Source of the DNA: Candidatus Giovannonibacteria bacterium RIFCSPLOWO2_01_FULL_46_13
GTDB lineage: Bacteria; Patescibacteriota; Minisyncoccia; JACPKW01; UBA11713
Assembly: GCA_001778785.1 (NCBI GenBank)
Contig: MFIE01000005.1
Span: forward strand, 1-12,965
Direction: 5' to 3'
DNA length: 12,965 bases
The notes beneath the pieces were generated by a model that saw nothing but the letters and a program-made list of their open reading frames with translations, made no database searches and had not been told where the DNA came from. Positions 1-6,407 of this stretch are shown one piece after another (within the stretch, counting starts at the first letter, position 1; each line of letters starts with the position of its first letter). The position numbers and the translations under genes were made by a program.

Positions 1-36
1 CTAACACAAATTCCCTAACTAACACAAATTCCCTAA
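1..36. repeat. 18-bp perfect tandem repeat, 2 copies
   Basis: CTAACACAAATTCCCTAA occurs at 1-18 and again, identical and adjacent, at 19-36. The unit is a multiple of three, so each copy adds six residues (the REFVLV block) to the minus-strand protein without shifting frame. More copies may lie left of the window. Confidence 0.85.
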
Positions 37-133
37 GCGTTGAATTTTTTTCCTGCGGATCTTTTTTCAAAAATAAAAACATCCCCGCGAGAATCAGAAC
101 CCCTATCAAGATAAACAAAACCCTGGTTTTCAT
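1..133 (-). CDS. N-terminal part of a small membrane-anchored protein (runs off left edge)
   Basis: Reading leftward from ATG at 133-131, an open frame of 44 codons reaches the window edge. It begins MKTRVLFILIGVLILAG, a basic start followed by a hydrophobic segment of about 17-19 residues (roughly 5-22), then a lysine-rich stretch (KKDPQEK). This reads as an uncleaved signal anchor or signal peptide with the rest of the protein outside. The last visible residues contain REFVLV repeated, encoded by an 18-bp tandem repeat. It lies about 32 bases downstream of the DUF5667 gene on the same strand and may be cotranscribed. No SD is evident; instead the start codon sits in the loop of a possible hairpin (122-158). 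The function is not recognised because most of the protein is outside the window. Confidence 0.6.
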   Translation of the reverse strand, partial: MKTRVLFILIGVLILAGMFLFLKKDPQEKNSTLREFVLVREFVL

Positions 134-158
134 GGGTTTATGATATCACAAAACCAGG
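122..158 (-). promoter_or_regulatory. Possible hairpin around the start codon of the leftmost gene
   Basis: CCTGGTTTT (122-130) is perfectly complementary to AAAACCAGG (150-158), giving a 9-bp stem with a 19-base loop. The loop holds the start codon (131-133) of the leftmost gene. It lies just downstream of the DUF5667 stop codon and is followed on the minus strand by a T-rich stretch, so it could be a weak terminator or a translation-control hairpin. Nothing in the sequence decides between these. Confidence 0.35.
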
Positions 159-165
159 AGAAAAT

Positions 166-915
166 TTACTTAGCTTTTCCGGAGTAGACGACTTCGCCTT
201 CGAGGTTAATCTTAACGCTCGCGCTCGCGGAGACGTTAAGAATTTTTACGCTCACTTCCTGCGGCTCGCCTAAGACTTGGACGCATACTTCTGCGGTGCT
301 TTTCTTTGTGAGGTTAAAAGTTACGTTCGAAGAAGGCATGTCTTTCGTGGCAACGGTTTCAACTTTCCAGTCAACGCAAGGCGTAGAGCGCATCAGTTTT
401 CCAGAAAGCGTAAGTGTGCCGTCCTTGTGCACGAGTTTTAAGTCGGCTTTGTCGTTTACAATCCTTTTCTCCCCTTCTTCCTCAATTTCTATTTTGGTGT
501 CGGAATCAACCGAGCCATCCAAACTTATAACTCCCAAAACATTTCCGCGGGTGCGGATGGATGTTTGGAGGTCTGCGCGGATCGCGGCAGCTTCTTCGGT
601 TTTTCCATCGGCCTCAAGTTCCCCAATACCTTCGTCCGCTTCTTCGGCGTACATCTTAAATTCACTTTCTAATTTAGCTTTGGTTTCGGCATCGAGGCGT
701 CCTTCGGCTTTCAATTTTTCAGCCTCTTCAAGCCTTCGCAAAGCTAAGTTCGCGCGATGTTCGGCTTCGGCCTCTCCGGAAAGAGCAACCCAACCCTGGA
801 CGGTTTCGTTAACGCCAATTTTGACCGGATATAATGTATCCCCCGGCAAAGAACTTTCTGCGCCAAAAGAAACCCCAGCGGAAATTAACAGCACTATCGC
901 AATAATTATTCCCAT
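166..915 (-). CDS. DUF5667 domain-containing secreted protein
   Basis: A 249-residue protein. Residues 2-19 are hydrophobic and end in SFGA, as in a signal peptide. They are followed by SSLPGDTLYPVKIGVNETVQ (21-40) and a charged helical segment with RRLEEAEKL (60-68). That order, PGD-LYPVK then an RRLEEAE helix, is the hallmark of DUF5667, a family of unknown function in secreted proteins of CPR bacteria, actinobacteria and others. Residues from about 128 onward look beta-rich and carry two cysteines (180 and 211) that could form a disulfide. ATG at 915 is the first possible start, because an in-frame TAA lies just upstream. An AGGAGA sits about 21 bases before it, too far for normal SD spacing. 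It lies downstream of the tRNA on the same strand. Family assignment is firm; the role is unknown. Confidence 0.85.
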   Translation of the reverse strand: MGIIIAIVLLISAGVSFGAESSLPGDTLYPVKIGVNETVQGWVALSGEAEAEHRANLALRRLEEAEKLKAEGRLDAETKAKLESEFKMYAEEADEGIGELEADGKTEEAAAIRADLQTSIRTRGNVLGVISLDGSVDSDTKIEIEEEGEKRIVNDKADLKLVHKDGTLTLSGKLMRSTPCVDWKVETVATKDMPSSNVTFNLTKKSTAEVCVQVLGEPQEVSVKILNVSASASVKINLEGEVVYSGKAK

Positions 916-990
916 GTTTTTTGATTAAACCTGTAATCTCCTTGACCTAGTAGACGAGAATATGCGCGCCTTCTTACAAGTATAAATTAG

Positions 991-1061
991 TTGGGGGACC
1001 GGGAATTGCACCCGGGTCTGGAGGTTATGAGCCTCCCGAGATACTGCTTCTCTACCCCCCG
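991..1061 (-). tRNA. Initiator tRNA-Met (anticodon CAT)
   Basis: The reverse complement folds into a 71-base cloverleaf. The acceptor stem is CGGGGGG/TCCCCCA with an unpaired C1-A72 and discriminator A73. The D stem is GAGA/TCTC, the anticodon stem GGAGG/CCTCC with loop CTCATAA (anticodon CAT at 1029-1027), the variable loop four bases, and the T stem CCGGG/CCCGG. The C1 x A72 mismatch and the A11-T24 pair are both markers of bacterial initiator tRNA. The 3' CCA is not encoded. Oddities: pair 29-41 is A-T rather than the first of three G-C pairs, the D loop (AGCAGTA) has one G where two are usual, and position 55 is G instead of T. It could be a slightly degenerate gene, but all stems are intact and a promoter precedes it. 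Confidence 0.9.
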
Positions 1062-1075
1062 CGATTTATCTGGAT

Positions 1076-1104
1076 ATATTACATCTTCCCGCTTCCAATT
1101 TCAA
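1076..1104 (-). promoter_or_regulatory. Sigma70-like promoter for the initiator tRNA
   Basis: On the minus strand, TTGAAA (1104-1099) is followed by exactly 17 bases and TAATAT (1081-1076). The -35 box matches five of six consensus bases and the -10 box is AT-rich and close to consensus. Transcription would start about eight bases before the tRNA. Confidence 0.55.
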
Positions 1105-1113
1105 GAGATAATC

Positions 1114-1122
1114 TGCTAGACT
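1114..1122 (+). promoter_or_regulatory. Possible extended -10 promoter for the deoxyhypusine-synthase-like gene
   Basis: TGCTAGACT has the TGn extension in front of a -10-like hexamer, about 38 bases upstream of the plus-strand start codon. No convincing -35 is seen. It would be divergent to, and close to, the tRNA promoter. Confidence 0.3.
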
Positions 1123-1160
1123 TTACGCAAAGCTTCATTAAAAACAGAAAGGAGCAAATA

Positions 1161-2615
1161 ATGCAAATCGAAGGACATGAACTCGAACCGTTGAAACCGA
1201 TCGATCTACCAAACTGCCACACCGTTGCGGATATGCTGAATGGATACTACTACTCCTGCGGAAGGGCGAGAGAACTTGGGGAGGTCGCACGCACCCTCGC
1301 AGAGCTGTGCCGATCGGCAAACAAACCATACATCATTTTCGGAGGAAGGCGTGATAGCTGCTTGGGGAAAGTTCTTTCTGAAATGGTCGAGAGGAATTGG
1401 TTCCAAAAGATCTTGATGCCATACGAATATAGGCATCACTCTTATGGAGGAGAAAACGTCCTTATCGTAGACAACTTCTACGGCAGCGACGAGGATGCTC
1501 TCTACAAAAAACCAAAGCGGTCGATATTCATACTCCCTGACTATCGCGACATCCCAGCGCATACCGGCGAAGGATATTACCATGACGCCGTGTTTGAAGA
1601 TCCGGAATTTGTAATCCCCGCACTCTACCACTTCCTGAAAGAGAGTCTCGCCGGAAAGCCAACTTCGATAATCGACTTCATGCACGACCTCAGACGCTTC
1701 GGCGGAATCGCGCCACTGATACCCGCGGCCGCAGAAAATTTTGCAGAGATGGTTTCAGACCCTGACATGACGATCATCCTAACGATCACCGGCGTAATGA
1801 CCATCGCCCAATTTGATTGGATGATCTGCGACATCATTGAGAGAAAGATGTGCCATGTTCTTTCCTGTACTGGAGCGCTCATGGCACACGGCCTTACGAA
1901 AAGCATCGGCCTTTCACACTTCAAACATAATCCCCATCTCAATGACTCCGTGCTCCGGAAACATCAGGTAAACCGGATTACCAGTTCTTATGAGATGGAG
2001 GAATCATTGGATCAAGTTGAGAAAGTGGAGATAGATATCCTGGACTCAACTCGAGAAAAAATTATAAGCCCAAGCTATCTCCATGAACAAATGGGAAAAT
2101 ACCTCGCCCAACATTACCAAAAGGAGCGTGGAATTCTGAAATCCGCGTATCTACATAATGTACCGGTATTTGTTCCTGCCTTCTCCGACTCCGAGATCCA
2201 AAACAATAAAATAGTTCATAATAGGCTCAGAAAAATCGCCGGGCTAAAGAAAATATTTGTCGACGAAGAGCTGGACGTTGAACGCTGGATTAGTGTTAAC
2301 TCCAACTCTAAAAAGCTTGGCATTTTTGCCATCGGAGGAGGTCCACCCAGAAATACAGCACAAAATACCTGCCCCTTGATCGACATTCTGAATAAGCGGG
2401 CGGGCGAAAGCCTTATACCAAAGAAGTTTAGTCGAGGAGTAAGGATCTGCGCAGATCCGCCCGACTTGGAGAATATGTCCACGGCAACGTTTGCGGAATG
2501 TGTGTCGTGGGGAAAAGCAGAGCCGGACGGAAACTTCGTTGAAATCCGCGCGGACGCAATCTCAACCTGGCCCTTTATAGTGAAGTACGCGATGGAAATA
2601 ACCGAGCGTATATGA
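1161..2615 (+). CDS. Deoxyhypusine-synthase-like protein with an extra N-terminal domain
   Basis: A 484-residue protein with a strong start: AAAGGAG lies six bases before ATG. Residues from about 170 to 484 resemble the deoxyhypusine synthase family (NAD-dependent aminobutyl transfer from spermidine): DPDMTIILTITGVMTIAQ (200-217), SCTGALMAHGL (235-245), NVPVFVPAFSDSEI (333-346), IGGG (391-394), ECVSWGKAEPDG (446-457) and RADAISTWPF (463-472). Bacterial members often make homospermidine rather than modify eIF5A. By eye, the site of the catalytic Lys (human Lys329, after the GGG) is Arg397, in GGGPPRN. Residues 1-165 are additional: 28-85 (SCGRARELGE ... ERNWFQKIL) look like a second, degenerate copy of the family's first nucleotide-binding unit. 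It is the only plus-strand gene here, with no polyamine neighbours. Fold assignment is good; the reaction is uncertain. Confidence 0.8.
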   Translation: MQIEGHELEPLKPIDLPNCHTVADMLNGYYYSCGRARELGEVARTLAELCRSANKPYIIFGGRRDSCLGKVLSEMVERNWFQKILMPYEYRHHSYGGENVLIVDNFYGSDEDALYKKPKRSIFILPDYRDIPAHTGEGYYHDAVFEDPEFVIPALYHFLKESLAGKPTSIIDFMHDLRRFGGIAPLIPAAAENFAEMVSDPDMTIILTITGVMTIAQFDWMICDIIERKMCHVLSCTGALMAHGLTKSIGLSHFKHNPHLNDSVLRKHQVNRITSSYEMEESLDQVEKVEIDILDSTREKIISPSYLHEQMGKYLAQHYQKERGILKSAYLHNVPVFVPAFSDSEIQNNKIVHNRLRKIAGLKKIFVDEELDVERWISVNSNSKKLGIFAIGGGPPRNTAQNTCPLIDILNKRAGESLIPKKFSRGVRICADPPDLENMSTATFAECVSWGKAEPDGNFVEIRADAISTWPFIVKYAMEITERI

Positions 2616-2620
2616 CAAAC

Positions 2621-2673
2621 AAAAAAACGCCTCGCTGGAAGGAAATCCAACCGACGAGGCGCTTTTTATTTTT
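2621..2673. terminator. Bidirectional terminator between convergent genes
   Basis: CGCCTCG (2628-2634) pairs with CGAGGCG (2655-2661). The loop can form a further TGGA/TCCA stem (2636-2639 with 2646-2649). Seven A's precede the stem and TTTTTATTTTT follows it, so both strands have a U-tract. It ends the plus-strand gene (stop at 2615) and, overlapping the last codons of gatA, the long minus-strand unit. Confidence 0.85.
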
Positions 2674-4102
2674 CTTCCAAAATTTTTCCTGCTTCGAAAA
2701 GTCTTCTTTCCTCGTGCCACGGGGCGATGAGCTGAATCCCTACGGGCAAATTCTTGCCTTCTTTTTCAATGGTGCCAAACGGGACGGAGATCGCGGGGAC
2801 TCCGGCAAGGTTTATCGGCACGGTATAAATATCCTCGAGATACATCGAAAGCGGATCCGAAACTTTCTCCCCTATTTTAAACGCGGGGTGCGGCGTCGTC
2901 GGGGTCAAAAGCAAATCAACATTTTTAAATTCGTTTTCAAAATCTTTTCTTATCATATATCTAACTTTCTGCGCCCGGGCGTAATAGGCGTCGTAATATC
3001 CGGCCGAAAGGACGTAGGCGCCTAAAATAACCCTGCGGCGCGCTTCCGGACCGAAGCCTTTTTCGCGAGTTTTCGCATATACTTCCAAAAGATTTTTTCC
3101 CTCCGCGCGCGAGCCGTACCGTATCCCGTCGAAACGCGAAAGATTCGCGGAGACTTCCGCGGGCATAACTATGTAATACGCCGCAAGCGCATAATCCACG
3201 GACGGCAAAGAAACTTCTTTTATTTCAAATCCCTTGGCTTTAAAAAATTCTATAGATTCCTGGAATTTTTTGGCGATTCCCTCTTCGAGCCCCTCCTTGC
3301 CCATTTCTTTCAGGGAAAAATATTCCCTAGGTACGCCGATGGTTTTGGAAGCGGATCTTCCACTTGGAAGCTTCGCTTCCAAGCTGGTTGAATCTAAATC
3401 ATCTCTTCCGCGAATTACGTCGAAAATTATTTCAGCGTCTCTAACCGATTTCGTGATGGGCCCAACTTGGTCAAGCGAGGAAGCCATGGCGATCAAGCCC
3501 GAGCGCGAGACCGCGCCGTAAGTCGGTTTCAGCCCCACAACACCGCAAAATGCGGCGGGCTGACGGATAGATCCTCCGGTATCTGAACCAAGCGCCGCCA
3601 AAGCCATATCCCCTGCAACCGCAACAGCCGAGCCGCCGGAAGAGCCTCCCGGGACGCGCGAGACATCGTAAGGATTTTTTGTCGCTCCATACGCCGAGTT
3701 TTCCGTGGAAGAGCCCATGGCAAATTCATCCATATTTGTCCGGCCAAGAAAAATTGCCCCTTCCTCGCGGAGCTTTTCTATCACGGTCGCGTCGTAACTC
3801 GCGGTGTACCCCTCCAAAATTTTCGAAGAAGCGCCGGCCATTTTGCCTTTTATTAAAATATTGTCCTTGATCGCAAAAGGGATCCCCTCAAGCGCTCGCG
3901 GAGTCTCGCCTTCTTTTATTTTCTTGTCCGCCTCTTCGGCCGCCTTGAACGCGTCATCAAAAACTTCGCGGTATGCGTTTAACTCTGGGTCTTTCTTTTT
4001 TATTTCCTCTTGATAGTGTGCGACAAGCTCTCTCGCGGAAAGCTCCCCGTTCGTAAAAAGCTCACGCACAGACTTGATTGTTAGATTAGAATAATTAGTC
4101 AT
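2666..4102 (-). CDS. gatA: Asp-tRNA(Asn)/Glu-tRNA(Gln) amidotransferase subunit A
   Basis: A 478-residue cytoplasmic amidase-signature protein. GatA hydrolyses glutamine and passes the ammonia to GatB, which amidates mischarged Glu-tRNA(Gln) or Asp-tRNA(Asn). The catalytic Ser-cisSer-Lys triad is complete: Lys79 in PFAIKDN, Ser154 in GGSSGGS (152-158) and Ser178 in GSDTGGSIRQP (172-182). These are the same numbers as in Staphylococcus aureus GatA, which supports the start at 4102. Length is normal. gatC ends ten bases upstream, so the two genes are in one operon. gatB is not in this window and cannot follow directly, since a terminator overlaps the 3' end. One oddity is a palindromic stretch at 3347-3383 encoding residues LEAKLPSGRSAS, which looks like an insert in a variable loop. 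Confidence 0.97.
   Translation of the reverse strand: MTNYSNLTIKSVRELFTNGELSARELVAHYQEEIKKKDPELNAYREVFDDAFKAAEEADKKIKEGETPRALEGIPFAIKDNILIKGKMAGASSKILEGYTASYDATVIEKLREEGAIFLGRTNMDEFAMGSSTENSAYGATKNPYDVSRVPGGSSGGSAVAVAGDMALAALGSDTGGSIRQPAAFCGVVGLKPTYGAVSRSGLIAMASSLDQVGPITKSVRDAEIIFDVIRGRDDLDSTSLEAKLPSGRSASKTIGVPREYFSLKEMGKEGLEEGIAKKFQESIEFFKAKGFEIKEVSLPSVDYALAAYYIVMPAEVSANLSRFDGIRYGSRAEGKNLLEVYAKTREKGFGPEARRRVILGAYVLSAGYYDAYYARAQKVRYMIRKDFENEFKNVDLLLTPTTPHPAFKIGEKVSDPLSMYLEDIYTVPINLAGVPAISVPFGTIEKEGKNLPVGIQLIAPWHEERRLFEAGKILEEK
3347..3383. repeat. Double palindrome inside gatA
   Basis: Two adjacent hairpins lie in coding sequence. GGAAG/CTTCC (3347-3351 with 3357-3361) is followed by a perfect 9-bp stem CTTGGAAGC/GCTTCCAAG (3363-3371 with 3375-3383) with a three-base loop. 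The region keeps the gatA frame. It resembles a small palindromic element tolerated in a surface loop, but no second copy exists in this window. Confidence 0.5.
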
Positions 4103-4112
4103 TAGAAATTAT

Positions 4113-4400
4113 TTATTCCCTCTCAAATACGCCCTTAACTTTTAGAAATCCCTTCTCCTCTTCCGGAAATTGCTCTTTCAATAAAACAAAGTCCCGAGTC
4201 CGAGCTTCATCTTTGCGGAAAATATTTTTTTCTCCTACGGCGTGCGTCATCTCCGGCACGCCCGAAATATCAACTTCTTTAAGTTTTTCTATGTAGCCCA
4301 GAATATTCTCCAAATCTTTCTGGAGATTTCCTTCTTCTTTCTCGGTCAAGTGAATCCTGGCGAGCTCCCCTAATTTTTTTATGTCGTCTTTTGAGATCAT
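4113..4400 (-). CDS. gatC: Asp-tRNA(Asn)/Glu-tRNA(Gln) amidotransferase subunit C
   Basis: A 95-residue protein with the GatC pattern: an N-terminal helix DDIKKLGELARIHLTEKE (5-22), a second helix ENILGYIEKLKEVD (31-44), then the extended segment with GVPEMTH (47-53) and RKDEAR (62-67). GatC wraps between GatA and GatB and stabilises the complex. Its ATG overlaps the ligA stop by four bases (ATGA at 4400-4397), a sign of translational coupling, and gatA follows ten bases after its stop. Length is typical for the family. Confidence 0.95.
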   Translation of the reverse strand: MISKDDIKKLGELARIHLTEKEEGNLQKDLENILGYIEKLKEVDISGVPEMTHAVGEKNIFRKDEARTRDFVLLKEQFPEEEKGFLKVKGVFERE

Positions 4401-6394
4401 AACATCTTAATAAATTCCGCTTCGCTAAGTATTTTTACCCCCAACTTCTGCGCCTTTTCAAACTTTGATCCGGGCTCCTCGCCGGCGACAACGTAATCTG
4501 TTTCCTTGGAAACCGACTCTGAAGTTTTTCCGCCCAAAGCTCGGACGCGGGATTTTGCCTCTTCGCGCGAAAGCGAGGAAAGCGAGCCCGTCAGCACAAA
4601 GGTTTTTCCTTTTAGCTTGCCCGAAGGCTGGCGGTATTTCTCGATACTAACACGCTTTAATAGTTTTTCCAGATAGCGCTTGTTGTAGGCGTCGCGGAAC
4701 CATTCGTAAATGCTTTTTGCGACCACATTCCCGACGTTCGGAATCTCGTTTACTTCTTCGAAAGAAGCCTTCTCTATTTTTTCGAGTGAACCAAAATAAT
4801 CAGCCAAATCCGAGGATGTCTCCTCCCCCACATGCAAAATCCCAAGCGCGATCAAAAAGCGCGGCAAGGAAATTTTACTTTTATCTTTGACAGCCTTGAC
4901 CAAGTTCGCCGCGGATTTTTCCCCGAAGCGTTCGAGCGGAGCTAAATCGCCTTCTTTTAAATCAAAAATATCGGCTGCATCTTGGATAAAGCCCTGGTCC
5001 AAAAGCGCATCGATTATTTTCGGGCCCAAGCCGTCGACATCAAAAGCTCCCTTCGAGACAAAATGATACAAATTTTCGCGGTGTCTAGCTGGACATTTTT
5101 TGTTCGTGCAAAAAGTAAGCGGGCCATCTTTTACGGCAGGCTCGCCGCAAACCGGGCAGCGGCGAGGCATATGAAATTCTTTTTCGTTACCTTCGCGAAG
5201 TTCCGTCAAAACTTTTTTCACATCCGGAATGACGTCTCCCGCCCGCCCGACGATGACCGTATCTCCAATTTTAAGCCCGAGCCTTCGGATTTCGTCTTCG
5301 TTGTGGAGCGAGGCCCTAGAGACCGTAACTCCCCCAACTTGGACCGGATCCAACACGGCGATTGGCGTCAATTTTCCAGTGCGCCCAACCTGCACCAAAA
5401 TATCAAGTACTTTAGTCGCGGCTTCCTTCGGAGAAAATTTAAAGGCAACGGCCCCGCGCGGCGCTTTCCCAGCAACGCCGAGTCTTTTAAATAATTCATC
5501 ATCATTAACCTGCACAACCAAGCCGTCGATTTCGTAATCCAATTTTTCGCGGGATTTCTCAATTTTTTCTTTAAACTTAAAAACATCCTTGGCATCTTTC
5601 ATCACGTGCGCTTCTTTGTCCGTTTTAAATCCGAGCGCGCGCAGCATGTCGTGCTCTTTGGAATGGAGATTTTGCGAAAAATCCCCGACGATATCGTATG
5701 CGTGAAAATCCAGGCGGCGCGATGCGGTCATCTTCGTATCCAACTGGCGGAGCGAACCCGCGGCAAGATTCCTTGGGTTAGCGTAAACTTGCCCACCTTT
5801 TTTCTTCTGCTCGTTATTTATTTTCTCGAAATTCTTTTTCGTTATTATGACTTCCCCGCGGACTTCTATCTCCCCCTCGATATCGCGCTCGAGCCGCAAA
5901 GGGACCGATTCAATTGTTTTGATATTCTGCGTTACGTCCTCCCCGATCCTTCCGTTGCCGCGCGTTGCCGCGCGTTCCAAAACTCCATTTTTATACAAAA
6001 GACTTACGGCGAGCCCGTCGAATTTCAATTCGCCAAAAAGCTCCGGTCCGCCAGCCGGCGGATTAATGTTCAAGAGTTTCTTTATTCTCTTCTCCCAATC
6101 CAAAAATTCTTCTTCCGAGAAAGTATCCTCGAGCGAGAGCATCGGTACCTTATGCTCCGCTTTTTTAAATCCTTTCAAAACTTTTCCTTCCACCCTCTGC
6201 GTCGGCGAATCGGGACTTACAAATTCCGGAAATTCATCCTCAAGAGTTTTTAATTCGTGTTTCAATGAATCAAGCGCTTCCGGCGAGATCGTTTCTTTAT
6301 CGAGCACGTGATAATCATAGCGATATCGGTTTATCGCTTTCTTGAGTTTACCTATCCGATCCTTGGCCTCGCTTTTTGACAGGGTTTTCGGCAT
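4397..6394 (-). CDS. ligA: NAD-dependent DNA ligase LigA
   Basis: A 665-residue ligase that seals nicks in DNA using NAD. Domains in order: Ia (about 1-70, YHVLDKETIS), adenylation with catalytic Lys124 in ELKFDG and later DYEIDGLVVQVN (286-297), OB fold (about 320-405), a four-cysteine zinc finger (C413, C416, C429, C434), helix-hairpin-helix repeats (about 440-580) and a C-terminal BRCT domain (about 591-665). The start at 6394 (MPKTLSK) is chosen because the upstream extension to 6499 would overlap the preceding pseudopilin gene and has no ligase features; the chosen start lies 13 bases after that gene's stop. Oddities: in domain Ia, the usual NMN-contacting Asp and Tyr (E. coli 32 and 35) are Pro38 and Leu41, and the TRGDG motif reads TRGNG (144-148). 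Function is nearly certain. Confidence 0.96.
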   Translation of the reverse strand: MPKTLSKSEAKDRIGKLKKAINRYRYDYHVLDKETISPEALDSLKHELKTLEDEFPEFVSPDSPTQRVEGKVLKGFKKAEHKVPMLSLEDTFSEEEFLDWEKRIKKLLNINPPAGGPELFGELKFDGLAVSLLYKNGVLERAATRGNGRIGEDVTQNIKTIESVPLRLERDIEGEIEVRGEVIITKKNFEKINNEQKKKGGQVYANPRNLAAGSLRQLDTKMTASRRLDFHAYDIVGDFSQNLHSKEHDMLRALGFKTDKEAHVMKDAKDVFKFKEKIEKSREKLDYEIDGLVVQVNDDELFKRLGVAGKAPRGAVAFKFSPKEAATKVLDILVQVGRTGKLTPIAVLDPVQVGGVTVSRASLHNEDEIRRLGLKIGDTVIVGRAGDVIPDVKKVLTELREGNEKEFHMPRRCPVCGEPAVKDGPLTFCTNKKCPARHRENLYHFVSKGAFDVDGLGPKIIDALLDQGFIQDAADIFDLKEGDLAPLERFGEKSAANLVKAVKDKSKISLPRFLIALGILHVGEETSSDLADYFGSLEKIEKASFEEVNEIPNVGNVVAKSIYEWFRDAYNKRYLEKLLKRVSIEKYRQPSGKLKGKTFVLTGSLSSLSREEAKSRVRALGGKTSESVSKETDYVVAGEEPGSKFEKAQKLGVKILSEAEFIKML
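5954..5973. repeat. 10-bp direct tandem repeat within ligA
   Basis: GTTGCCGCGC occurs at 5954-5963 and again at 5964-5973. It encodes the AATRGNG stretch of the ligase adenylation domain, where the family normally has TRGDG. The reading frame is intact. Confidence 0.7.
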
Positions 6395-6407
6395 ATCCCA
6401 TTTTACC

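Noticed and set aside
1..36. CRISPR array suggested by the tandem repeat
   Set aside because: Copies are directly adjacent with no spacers, the unit is only 18 bp, and it lies in a coding frame; no cas genes are present.
296..928. Long plus-strand open frame (210 codons) opposite the DUF5667 gene
   Set aside because: Low-complexity Ser/Pro-rich translation, no SD, and fully antisense to a gene with clear family motifs.
2612..3025. Plus-strand open frame of 137 codons after the deoxyhypusine-synthase-like gene
   Set aside because: It runs through the terminator hairpin and opposite gatA; no SD or protein similarity seen.
5606..6253. Plus-strand open frame (215 codons) inside ligA
   Set aside because: Antisense to conserved ligase domains; the translation shows no recognisable motif and no start signal.
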